NCBI RefSeq assembly: GCF_000425445.1
Contig: NZ_AUDL01000008.1
Span: forward strand, 372,001-436,000
Length of the DNA: 64,000 bases
Reading direction: 5' to 3'
Source of the DNA: Flavobacterium denitrificans DSM 15936
GTDB taxonomy: Bacteria; Bacteroidota; Bacteroidia; Flavobacteriales; Flavobacteriaceae
Shown here piece by piece: positions 55,096 through 62,662 of the stretch. Position numbers and translations under genes: made by a program. The notes beneath the pieces were generated by a model, which was given only the letters and a program-made list of their open reading frames with translations, did not search any database and was not told the origin of the DNA. Each line of letters starts with the position of its first letter. Within the stretch, counting starts at the first letter, position 1.

Positions 55096-55158
55096 TATTG
55101 AAATAAAATCTGCAACATTATCTCCATCATTAAATTTATATTAAATTTTATTTCAATA
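55096..55158 (-). repeat. 14-bp perfect inverted repeat in the upxY leader
   Basis: TATTGAAATAAAAT (55096-55109) and its exact reverse complement (55145-55158) are separated by 35 nt and span most of the 84-nt gap between ugd and upxY. No T-run follows on the minus strand, so it is not a typical terminator. It could be an operator, an mRNA structure over the upxY start, or a recombination site. Confidence 0.75.
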
Positions 55159-55169
55159 GCAACCTATAA

Positions 55170-56561
55170 TTAGGAACCAATTCCTTTATAAATAAACCCA
55201 ATAGATTCAAGTTCTTTGGGATTCAATATATTTCTTCCATCAAATAAAAATGCAGGTTTATGCATAGAATCAAATATTTTTTGCCAGTCATAAGCAGCAA
55301 ACTCATCCCATTCTGTCAAGACAGAAATCGCATGCGCTCCTTTGCAAGCCTCATAAGGATCATTAAACACTGCAACTGCTTTATTGTTTTCTTCGCTTGA
55401 TCTTGTTTGTAAATAATCTAAATCGCTTAGCATTTTACTCTCCGAGACTTTAGGATCATATACTGAAATGCGGGCTTGCTCATTAATTAAGTCATCTGCA
55501 ACATAAATTGCTGCTGATTCTCTAGTATCATTTGTATCTTTTTTGAAAGCCCATCCTAAAAATGTTATCTTTTTATCTGCAACCGTATTGTACAAAGTCT
55601 GAACGATCTTATTAGAAAATCTTCTTTTTTGATGATCATTCATTATAATAACTTGTTCCCAATAATCAGCCACCTCATTTAATCCGTATGATTTTGCAAT
55701 ATAAACTAAATTCAAAATATCTTTTTGAAAACAAGATCCACCAAAACCGACCGAGGCCTTCAAGAACTTTGGCCCAATTCTACTGTCCATTCCAATAGCT
55801 CTTGCTACTTCATTTACATCGGCACCGGTTTTTTCACACAATTCAGACATTGCATTTATCGAAGATATACGTTGCGCCAAAAATGCATTTGCAGTAAGCT
55901 TAGACAATTCAGAAGACCAAACATTCGTTGTCAAAATCTTATCTTTATCAACCCAGTTCGCATACACTTCAACCAACGCATTAATAGCATCTTCACCCTC
56001 AGGCGTTGTGTCTCCTCCTATTAAGATTCGGTCTGGATTTAACAAATCGGTCACAGCAGTTCCTTCAGCTAAAAATTCTGGATTTGATAAAATTTGAAAT
56101 TGCACGCCATTTCCAGTATTATCCAAAATGCTTTTTATGGCTTCTGCTGTCCTTACAGGCAAAGTAGATTTTTCTACAACGATTTTATTTTCTTTTGCAA
56201 CTTTTGCAATTTGTCTAGCACATAACTCAATATATTTTAAATCAGCCGCCATACCTTTTCCTTTGCCATAGGTTTTGGTTGGGGTATTAACCGATATGAA
56301 AATCACTTGAGCCTCATCAATTGCTTTTTCAACATCCGTTGAAAAGAAAAGATTTCTTCCTCTTGCTTCAGCTACAATTTCTGCCAATCCAGGCTCATAA
56401 ATTGGAATATTATCTGTATTTGGATCATTCCAATCTTTAATTCTTTGTTCGTTCAAATCGACAACGGTCACTTGAATATGAGGACATTTTTGAGCAATTA
56501 CTGCCATTGTTGGACCTCCAACATAACCAGCGCCAATGCAACAAATTTTTGTAATTTTCAT
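55170..56561 (-). CDS. ugd: UDP-glucose 6-dehydrogenase, animal-type
   Basis: A 463-residue NAD-dependent dehydrogenase that makes UDP-glucuronate. [19 protein letters not shown] (5-23), [54 protein letters not shown] and [16 protein letters not shown] (catalytic cysteine) are strikingly like vertebrate UGDH across the length, more so than like the shorter bacterial Ugd form. The start is an ATG 20 nt after the TviC gene. It supplies GlcA or pentoses for the glycan. Bacteroidota often carry this long type, so transfer is not needed to explain it. Confidence 0.95.
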   Translation of the reverse strand: MKITKICCIGAGYVGGPTMAVIAQKCPHIQVTVVDLNEQRIKDWNDPNTDNIPIYEPGLAEIVAEARGRNLFFSTDVEKAIDEAQVIFISVNTPTKTYGKGKGMAADLKYIELCARQIAKVAKENKIVVEKSTLPVRTAEAIKSILDNTGNGVQFQILSNPEFLAEGTAVTDLLNPDRILIGGDTTPEGEDAINALVEVYANWVDKDKILTTNVWSSELSKLTANAFLAQRISSINAMSELCEKTGADVNEVARAIGMDSRIGPKFLKASVGFGGSCFQKDILNLVYIAKSYGLNEVADYWEQVIIMNDHQKRRFSNKIVQTLYNTVADKKITFLGWAFKKDTNDTRESAAIYVADDLINEQARISVYDPKVSESKMLSDLDYLQTRSSEENNKAVAVFNDPYEACKGAHAISVLTEWDEFAAYDWQKIFDSMHKPAFLFDGRNILNPKELESIGFIYKGIGS

Positions 56562-56581
56562 TTATTATGCTATTTCTTAGT

Positions 56582-57571
56582 CTATTTTTCTTTTAAATTA
56601 TCCCAATACCAGCTTACAGCTTCTTTCAAACCATCTTGCAAGGAATATTTAGGATTATAACCCAATATATTTTTAGCTTTATCAATGCTTGCCAATGAAT
56701 GAGGAATATCACCTATCCTATTTTCTCCATAGACAATTTCGACATCAGCAATTTTTGAATCAAATTCCGAAAGATATTTTTTTAAATACGCTATCAAATC
56801 ATTCAACGTATTGCGTTCTCCAAATGCCGTATTATAAATGGTATTTACTGCACCCTCATTTTGGCTCTTCATTGCCAATTCATTCATCTGAATTACATTT
56901 TCAATATAGGTAAAGTCTCTTGAATAATTTCCATCACCATTTACTACAGGGCTTTCATATTTCATCAATTGCATAACAAATTTTGGAATAACAGCAGCAT
57001 AAGCTCCTTTTGGGTCTTGTCGTCTTCCAAAAACATTAAAATAACGCAACCCAATAGTTTCCAACCCATATGTTCTGCTAAAAATTTCTGCATACAACTC
57101 ATTAACATATTTTGTAATTGCATAAGGAGATAGTGGCTTACCTATAACATCTTCAACTTTTGGCAGTCCAATAGAATCTCCATATGTCGAAGAGCTTGCT
57201 GCATACACAAAACGTTTCACTTTTTCATCTCTTGAAGCTACAAGCATATTAAGAAATCCTGAAACATTTACATCATTTGTTGTAACGGGATCATTTATTG
57301 ATCGCGGAACAGAACCTAAAGCCGCTTGATGCAAAACATAATCAACACCCTTAACCGCTAAATTACAATCATCAATATTTCTAATATCTCCTTCAATTAA
57401 TTTAAAATTTGGATTTTCAATAAAACCATCCAAATTATGTTGATGACCTGTTGAAAAATTATCCAAGCAAACTACTTTATTACCAAGACCCAGAAAATAT
57501 TCGCACAAATTCGAACCAATAAAGCCTGCGCCACCAGTAATTAAAATCGTATTTTGAACAAATCCTTCCAT
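56582..57571 (-). CDS. tviC: UDP-GlcNAc/GlcNAcA 4-epimerase, TviC/WbpP type
   Basis: A 329-residue SDR epimerase. [65 protein letters not shown] and SPYAITKYVNELYAE (catalytic Tyr-Lys) closely match TviC and WbpP. It interconverts UDP-GlcNAc(A) and UDP-GalNAc(A). With TviB at 53057, which is in the next operon, it completes the UDP-GalNAcA route. It lies between wzc (11 nt upstream) and ugd in the head operon. Start ATG. Confidence 0.93.
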   Translation of the reverse strand: MEGFVQNTILITGGAGFIGSNLCEYFLGLGNKVVCLDNFSTGHQHNLDGFIENPNFKLIEGDIRNIDDCNLAVKGVDYVLHQAALGSVPRSINDPVTTNDVNVSGFLNMLVASRDEKVKRFVYAASSSTYGDSIGLPKVEDVIGKPLSPYAITKYVNELYAEIFSRTYGLETIGLRYFNVFGRRQDPKGAYAAVIPKFVMQLMKYESPVVNGDGNYSRDFTYIENVIQMNELAMKSQNEGAVNTIYNTAFGERNTLNDLIAYLKKYLSEFDSKIADVEIVYGENRIGDIPHSLASIDKAKNILGYNPKYSLQDGLKEAVSWYWDNLKEK

Positions 57572-57582
57572 TTAAATCAAAT

Positions 57583-60030
57583 TTATTTTTTCATCAATTT
57601 ATTAAAAAACCTTTTTACTGATTTTGGCTTTTTCTCTTCGTCAAGATATCCATTTGAATAATCGCCATACCCATATCCGTACCCATATCCAGAACCGTAT
57701 TTTGCTTTATTCTCGTAACCATTCAAAACTATACTAGCGTTACTCAACTCACCCCTCTTAACTCTAGTGTTCAACAACGTAATCATATCCTTTTTAGTAT
57801 AGTTTTGTCTTACAATATACAAAGTTACATCGGCATATTGAGACAATTCCAAGGCATCAGAAACCAAGCCAACTGGAGGAGTATCTAAAATTATATAATC
57901 ATATTTCTGTTTTAATTCCTCAATTAATTCCTTCATAGCATCACTCAAGATTAATTCAGATGGATTTGGTGGAATTGGCCCCGAAAGTATAACATCTAGA
58001 TTTGCGATTTTTGTCGAATTAGTAATTTGCTCTAAATTATTCTGCTTAATCAAATAATTCACAACTCCCGTTTGATTTGTTAAGTTAAACTCATCTGCCA
58101 ATCTTGGTTTTCGCAAGTCCAAACCTACAATAACAGTTTTCTTTTCACTTAAAGCAAAAACTGTCGCAATGTTTATTGAGCAAAATGTTTTTCCTTCTCC
58201 ACTTATTGACGAAGTAATCATTAATGTTTTTGAACCACTTACTTGTTGTTTTTTGTATAAAAACTGGAGGGAAGAACGAATTGCCCTAAATGACTCAGAA
58301 AGGGCAGATTTTGGCTTATCAAAAACAGCAAGATTAACACCATCTTTATTTACTCCAACTACTCCAATTATTGGTATTTGACTTAATTTAGAAACGTCTT
58401 CAGTATTTTGAACAGAATTATTAATAAAGAAAAGAGCAAATACAAACAATAATGGAATTAGAATACCTAAAAACAAAGCCAATATATAATTCACAGAAGT
58501 TTTTGGCCCAACCAATCCTCCTCCAATATCTTTCGCCGGATCAATAAAATGAATATCCGATAAGTTAGAAGCTTTTACAATTTCTGCCTCATTTCGTTTC
58601 TGCAGAAATGTTGTATAAATATTATCATTGAGATCATATTTTCTTTGGATTTTCAGCAATTCCTGTTGCTCTTCCGGCAATCTTTTAACTGTATTTTCAG
58701 CTTCACCAATTTTAGCATTTATCAATGACAAATCATATAATAAAGATTCTTTTGCAGAAGCAATATTTTCAATCAAAACATTTTTTACTGCCTGCATCTG
58801 ATTATCAAAATCTTTAAATATCTTATCACTTTTTACTGCGTAAGCCATTTCTGATCTTTGTGTAGAAAGTGCAATTAATTTAGAAATATTTGTAACAATA
58901 TTAGGATCGTCAATTCCGGCTACAGAAGGAGCTGGCAATCTGGAGTAATCTACACTATTATTTAAATATGCTTTCAGTGAATTATAATAGGTAATTTTTC
59001 TGGTAATGTGATCTCTTTCAACATCAAAACCCATTATTTTATCAGAGAACTTAGCACCACCGCCCTCTATTTCATATATATTTTTATCTTTTCTAAATGA
59101 CTTCAACTCATTACCAGTTTGCTTCAATTGCGACTCCATCGCAACAAGCGTACTGTCAATAAATTTAATAGTATTCGTCGCAAATTGATTTTTGCCATCC
59201 AATTGAATTTTAATCAACATTTTGACAGTTGAGTTCAAATATTCAACAAGCCTAGCCTTGTTTGTACCCTGCATTCCTAAAGTCAATATCGAACCACCTT
59301 TATCGTCAGAGCTAACATTTATACCTTTATATCTAGAAACTGTTCCGTCGAAATCATTAAACTTAACAAAATACTCGTTTCCTTCATACAAACCTGGATT
59401 ATCTTTGATTTGCAGTTTCCAATTCAAAAATGGCAATGAAACTTGCTCCCCAACCTTATATCTTTTTATGAATTCTACCGGCTGAACCGCAGTATTAGAA
59501 TATGAATTTTCTGCATAATTAATTAACGAAACTGAGTTACTTTCGAATGGTATACGCACTTCATATACATTTGCACTGATAAACTTAATTTTAATCAACG
59601 TACTAGCTAACTGACCTCTTGACTTATCAATATCAACATAAAAGGGAACAGCACCATATGAGTCAATTAAATTATATTTACCCATTGTAAGATAATCTAT
59701 ATAATACTCTAGCTTACTAACTACCAATTCATTATGAGATCTTGACTGCAATATGGTAGTAATTCCGTTTACCTGATCTGAAATCCCACCCCAGTTAAAA
59801 ACCAAACTTGTATTTGAAGTGAAAAATGGATTACTTTCTTCCTTAATCGAAATTAAGGTTTGCATACCATAAATCTTTTCCTTGCGTATATTTACTTGGT
59901 AAGCAATAGTAAATGCGATTATCAAACTTACCAAAAACCATTTCCAATAGCTGAGAATTTTAAGCAACAAACCTTTAAAATCAAAACTGGACTGATTTTC
60001 AAAAATCGAAAAATCTTTTATATCTAACAT
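57583..60030 (-). CDS. wzc: Polysaccharide co-polymerase with tyrosine autokinase, Wzc type
   Basis: An 815-residue inner-membrane protein. The N-terminal Wzz domain follows a first transmembrane segment (about 31-47), then coiled-coil segments (about 290-480), a second segment near 510-530 (YILALFLGILIPLLFVFALFF in part: YILALFLGILIPLLF), and a C-terminal BY-kinase. Walker A SGEGKT (610-615), Walker A' DLRKPR (about 637-642) and Walker B LDTPP (715-719) are intact. The tail ends with a tyrosine-glycine cluster (about 777-795), the autophosphorylation target. It controls assembly and export with Wza. Follows wza by 22 nt. Confidence 0.95.
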   Translation of the reverse strand: MLDIKDFSIFENQSSFDFKGLLLKILSYWKWFLVSLIIAFTIAYQVNIRKEKIYGMQTLISIKEESNPFFTSNTSLVFNWGGISDQVNGITTILQSRSHNELVVSKLEYYIDYLTMGKYNLIDSYGAVPFYVDIDKSRGQLASTLIKIKFISANVYEVRIPFESNSVSLINYAENSYSNTAVQPVEFIKRYKVGEQVSLPFLNWKLQIKDNPGLYEGNEYFVKFNDFDGTVSRYKGINVSSDDKGGSILTLGMQGTNKARLVEYLNSTVKMLIKIQLDGKNQFATNTIKFIDSTLVAMESQLKQTGNELKSFRKDKNIYEIEGGGAKFSDKIMGFDVERDHITRKITYYNSLKAYLNNSVDYSRLPAPSVAGIDDPNIVTNISKLIALSTQRSEMAYAVKSDKIFKDFDNQMQAVKNVLIENIASAKESLLYDLSLINAKIGEAENTVKRLPEEQQELLKIQRKYDLNDNIYTTFLQKRNEAEIVKASNLSDIHFIDPAKDIGGGLVGPKTSVNYILALFLGILIPLLFVFALFFINNSVQNTEDVSKLSQIPIIGVVGVNKDGVNLAVFDKPKSALSESFRAIRSSLQFLYKKQQVSGSKTLMITSSISGEGKTFCSINIATVFALSEKKTVIVGLDLRKPRLADEFNLTNQTGVVNYLIKQNNLEQITNSTKIANLDVILSGPIPPNPSELILSDAMKELIEELKQKYDYIILDTPPVGLVSDALELSQYADVTLYIVRQNYTKKDMITLLNTRVKRGELSNASIVLNGYENKAKYGSGYGYGYGYGDYSNGYLDEEKKPKSVKRFFNKLMKK

Positions 60031-60052
60031 TTTCTGAATCTAGCTTTGATAG

Positions 60053-60844
60053 TTATTTTATAATTAAATATACCGTTGTTGCCAGTGACAATAACGTAAT
60101 AATCGTACCAATTGACTGTATTCCTGTTTGTCCAGTTCCCCAAGTTTTTTGACGAAGTGGCTTAACATAAATATAATCGTTTGGTTGCAAATAATAGTAT
60201 GGTGATTTCATCACATTTACGTCGGTAAGATCAATTTCATTCATTTGCACACCTGTCGGCGTTTGACGAATTATTGTAACTGCTTTTCTGTTTCCTACTG
60301 TTGTAATATCTCCGGCATTTGCAACTGCTTCCATAATGTTCACATGTTCTTGAAACAGTGTTTTTGTTCCAGTACTTCCAACCTCACCATTTATTGTATA
60401 TCTAAAACCAGCTAATTTAACTGTAACGAAAATATTTGCATCTGTTTTAAAATATTCTTCAAGTAATTTTTTTTCAATTATCACTCGAACTTCTTCCAAG
60501 GTATAGCCGATAACATTTATTTCGCCTAAAATCGGGATTCTTATATTTCCATGATCGTCAACTGTAAATCCATCAAAATACAAAGCGGCTTCTGATTTTC
60601 CTGTTGTTCCAGATGTACTTTCTGTTTTATTAAAAATTGTAACAAGCTTAGGATCAATAGCCTTTAAACTAACACTCAAAACATCATTAACTTGTAATCT
60701 ATAAGGTTTTGTTTCGACTGCAGAAACAGTATTTTGATCTGTCGAAGTATTTTTATCCTGCAGATATACCAAATCTTTTATAGGAATGCACGAAGTAAAA
60801 AGAATACTCGTCAGCAACAGAATATAAAAGCTATTTTTTGTCAT
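60053..60844 (-). CDS. wza: Outer-membrane polysaccharide export lipoprotein, Wza type
   Basis: A 263-residue lipoprotein: lipobox LFTSC with the lipidated cysteine at 19. The poly-export domain is YRLQVNDVLSVSLKAIDPK and an SLBB domain follows (FRYTINGEVGSTGTKTL). The C-terminal segment (about 240-262, ending in TTVYLIIK) is a hydrophobic helix like the one that forms the Wza outer-membrane pore. It exports glycan with Wzc. A TATATTTG -7 box lies just upstream, so it probably begins the locus. ATG start. Length is shorter than E. coli Wza (about 380), as in many Bacteroidota. Confidence 0.93.
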   Translation of the reverse strand: MTKNSFYILLLTSILFTSCIPIKDLVYLQDKNTSTDQNTVSAVETKPYRLQVNDVLSVSLKAIDPKLVTIFNKTESTSGTTGKSEAALYFDGFTVDDHGNIRIPILGEINVIGYTLEEVRVIIEKKLLEEYFKTDANIFVTVKLAGFRYTINGEVGSTGTKTLFQEHVNIMEAVANAGDITTVGNRKAVTIIRQTPTGVQMNEIDLTDVNVMKSPYYYLQPNDYIYVKPLRQKTWGTGQTGIQSIGTIITLLSLATTVYLIIK

Positions 60845-60860
60845 TGTTAAAATTTTATCG

Positions 60861-60868
60861 CAAATATA
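60861..60868 (-). promoter_or_regulatory. Candidate -7 promoter box of the wza operon
   Basis: TATATTTG on the minus strand, a full match to the Bacteroidota -7 consensus, 17 nt upstream of the wza ATG, in the 72-nt gap after recR. A TTTCTG at about 20 nt upstream is only a poor -33. If real, the leader would be about 10 nt long. Confidence 0.6.
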
Positions 60869-60916
60869 GCTTTTCCATTAATTCTCAGAAAATCTATATT
60901 TTATTTGGGGTTTAGT

Positions 60917-61537
60917 TTAATTATTTTTGAATGTTTTTTCAAAAGGAACACGATGCAAGATACTTCTTCCTAGTGTAACTTCATCTGCGTATTCCAATTC
61001 ATCTCCTACTGATATTCCTCTGGCAATTGTAGAAATTATAATTTGAGATTCTGCAATTTGTTTATAGATATAAAAATTAGTAGTATCTCCTTCCATAGTT
61101 GAGCTAAGTGCAAAAATGATTTCCACCACTTTACCCGATTTGACTTTTTCAACCAAACTAGAAATATTTAATTGGTTGGGGCCAACACCTTCAATTGGAG
61201 AAATTTTTCCACCTAGAACATGATAAATTCCTTTATACTGACCTGTATTTTCGATCGCCATGACATCTCGAATATCTTCAACTACACAAATAGTCTGATG
61301 ATTTCTTGAGTTATTAGCACAAATTTCACAGATTTTTGTATCTGAAATATTATGACAATTTTCACAAAATTTAATCTCCTCTCGCATATTTAATAAAGCT
61401 TGAGAAAGAAACGCAGTTTGTTCCTTCGGTTGCTTTAACAAATGAAGAACTAACCGAAGCGCCGTACGCTTACCAATACCAGGCAATTGCGACATTTCGT
61501 TAACCGCTTTTTCTATTAATTTTGATGAAAATTCCAT
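60917..61537 (-). CDS. recR: Recombination mediator protein RecR
   Basis: A 206-residue protein from the ATG at 61535-61537, which gives [26 protein letters not shown], the usual N-terminus (given here in parts: [21 protein letters not shown]). An upstream start adds 14 residues. The helix-hairpin-helix [12 protein letters not shown], four zinc cysteines (C58, C61, C70, C73 in CENC and CEIC) and the Toprim domain ([14 protein letters not shown]) are all present. It acts with RecF and RecO in recombinational repair. It is a housekeeping gene and marks the right boundary of the polysaccharide locus. Confidence 0.96.
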   Translation of the reverse strand: MEFSSKLIEKAVNEMSQLPGIGKRTALRLVLHLLKQPKEQTAFLSQALLNMREEIKFCENCHNISDTKICEICANNSRNHQTICVVEDIRDVMAIENTGQYKGIYHVLGGKISPIEGVGPNQLNISSLVEKVKSGKVVEIIFALSSTMEGDTTNFYIYKQIAESQIIISTIARGISVGDELEYADEVTLGRSILHRVPFEKTFKNN

Positions 61538-61641
61538 GACGACAAAAGTAACATTTTTAACGGTATCAGCGCCTTTCAAACAATTAAATTCAATTTTAAA
61601 ACAAATGAGAATTAATCTTGTTTCTAACTGCCTATAAAAAC

Positions 61642-61670
61642 AAAACTTTCCAATAGGATTGGAAAGTTTT
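61642..61670 (-). terminator. Intrinsic terminator between the CoA-binding gene and recR
   Basis: A perfect 12-bp stem (AAAACTTTCCAA at 61642-61653 with its complement at 61659-61670) and a 5-nt loop, followed on the minus strand by G and five T. It lies 19 nt after the stop of the CoA-binding-domain gene and before recR. Confidence 0.82.
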
Positions 61671-61688
61671 AAAAACGTTTTTTTTCAA

Positions 61689-62054
61689 TTAATATTGGTT
61701 TGTTGCCAATAACACTAACGTGCAAGCAACTTCAACTTCAATATTATTCAATTCTAATAACTGATATAATTCAGGATTTTCAGTTCCGGGATTAAAAATA
61801 ACTCGTTTTGGCTGTGCTTCAATAATGTAATTGTAATAATCACGCTGACGCGCCGGATTTAAATACAAAGTTACTGTATCAATATTTTTAACCGGAATTG
61901 CTTTGGTGTGAATTTTTACACCTGCAACTTCTCCCGTATTTTGACCAATTGCTAAAACGGTGTGCCCTTTTTGAGTAAGCATATTTATCGCCCTAAATGC
62001 ATAACGATCAGGTTTTGTCGTTGCACCAAGCAACAAAGTTTTTTTATTTTTCAT
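61689..62054 (-). CDS. CoA-binding domain protein (YccU-like)
   Basis: A 121-residue single-domain Rossmann protein. KTLLLGATTKPDRYAFRAI (4-22) has the nucleotide-binding loop, VLAIGQNTGEVAGVKIH follows, VIFNPGTENPELYQLL is the later glycine turn, and EVACTLVLL the last strand. It matches the CoA_binding_2 family, whose cellular role is not settled. It starts at an ATG and has its own -7 box (TATTTTTG, 62072-62079) and terminator, so it is probably a single-gene transcript. No link to the polysaccharide genes is apparent. Confidence 0.9.
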   Translation of the reverse strand: MKNKKTLLLGATTKPDRYAFRAINMLTQKGHTVLAIGQNTGEVAGVKIHTKAIPVKNIDTVTLYLNPARQRDYYNYIIEAQPKRVIFNPGTENPELYQLLELNNIEVEVACTLVLLATNQY

Positions 62055-62071
62055 CTTTTTAAAATATTCTA

Positions 62072-62079
62072 CAAAAATA
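62072..62079 (-). promoter_or_regulatory. Candidate -7 promoter box of the CoA-binding gene
   Basis: TATTTTTG on the minus strand, 18 nt upstream of the ATG, matches the Bacteroidota consensus TAnnTTTG. The -33 region has no clear TTTG. The short predicted leader is like those often seen in Flavobacterium. Confidence 0.5.
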
Positions 62080-62143
62080 GCTAAAAAGAATGAGCTTAGC
62101 TTGCCTTATAAATGCAGAATATTGACTCTAAAAAATTAACATC

Positions 62144-62174
62144 AAAAAAAGTCAAGCTTTAAGCTTGACTTTTT
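62144..62174 (-). terminator. Intrinsic terminator after the C10 peptidase operon
   Basis: The stem AAAAAGTCAAGC/GCTTGACTTTTT has a TTAAA-type loop and, on the minus strand, ends in a run of seven T. It lies 17 nt after the stop of the small lipoprotein gene, so it closes the two-gene unit. Confidence 0.85.
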
Positions 62175-62190
62175 CTCAATATTTCTTAAC

Positions 62191-62658
62191 TCATTTTACA
62201 AGAGTATAAACATATTTCTTATTATAGCCATCTAAAATCAGCTCGTTATTAAGCCAAACTTTATCAACTCCTGTATAACAGTGGCGTGTATCAAAAGTAG
62301 ATTGCAAAGTATCTGCATGCTTTTCATCCCATTGAATATAAGTTACGGTCTTTTTATTTAAGTCAGAACTATTTAGAGGTATTGTAATCTGATATTTATT
62401 TGTTATCATATTTTTAAAAATAGCTCTGAAATCTGGATTTAGTCCCTGCTCTTTGACTTCCCCATTTATCTCATAAAACAATCTGATTTTAGACACATCA
62501 AAACCATTTGGAATTTCAGGATCTAGCAAATCCTCACCCTTAGCATTTAAAACAGAAAAACTCATGGATGTATCATAATTAAAACATAAAATATCTTCGT
62601 CTTTGCTATCACATGCAAAAAAAAATATTGCGATTAAAAACATTAATGCTTTTTTCAT
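62191..62658 (-). CDS. Small lipoprotein next to the C10 peptidase, possible inhibitor
   Basis: A 155-residue protein of no recognised family. It has a signal peptide with a lipobox ending in FFFAC (lipidated C16) and an acidic stretch SKDED just after, resembling the Bacteroidota lipoprotein surface-export signal. The rest is beta-strand-rich, with two more cysteines (C25, C127 near HCY). It starts at an ATG 4 nt after the C10 peptidase gene and shares its terminator, so the two are surely co-transcribed. In other bacteria, C10 peptidases are paired with dedicated propeptide-like or staphostatin-like inhibitors, which this could be. That role is inference. Confidence 0.75.
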   Translation of the reverse strand: MKKALMFLIAIFFFACDSKDEDILCFNYDTSMSFSVLNAKGEDLLDPEIPNGFDVSKIRLFYEINGEVKEQGLNPDFRAIFKNMITNKYQITIPLNSSDLNKKTVTYIQWDEKHADTLQSTFDTRHCYTGVDKVWLNNELILDGYNKKYVYTLVK

Positions 62659-62662
62659 GATT

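Noticed and set aside
55086..55169. Inverted repeats near upxY as an invertible (phase-variable) promoter like those of Bacteroides fragilis capsules.
   Set aside because: The arms are only 35 nt apart, too little for a promoter, and no recombinase gene is seen in the window.
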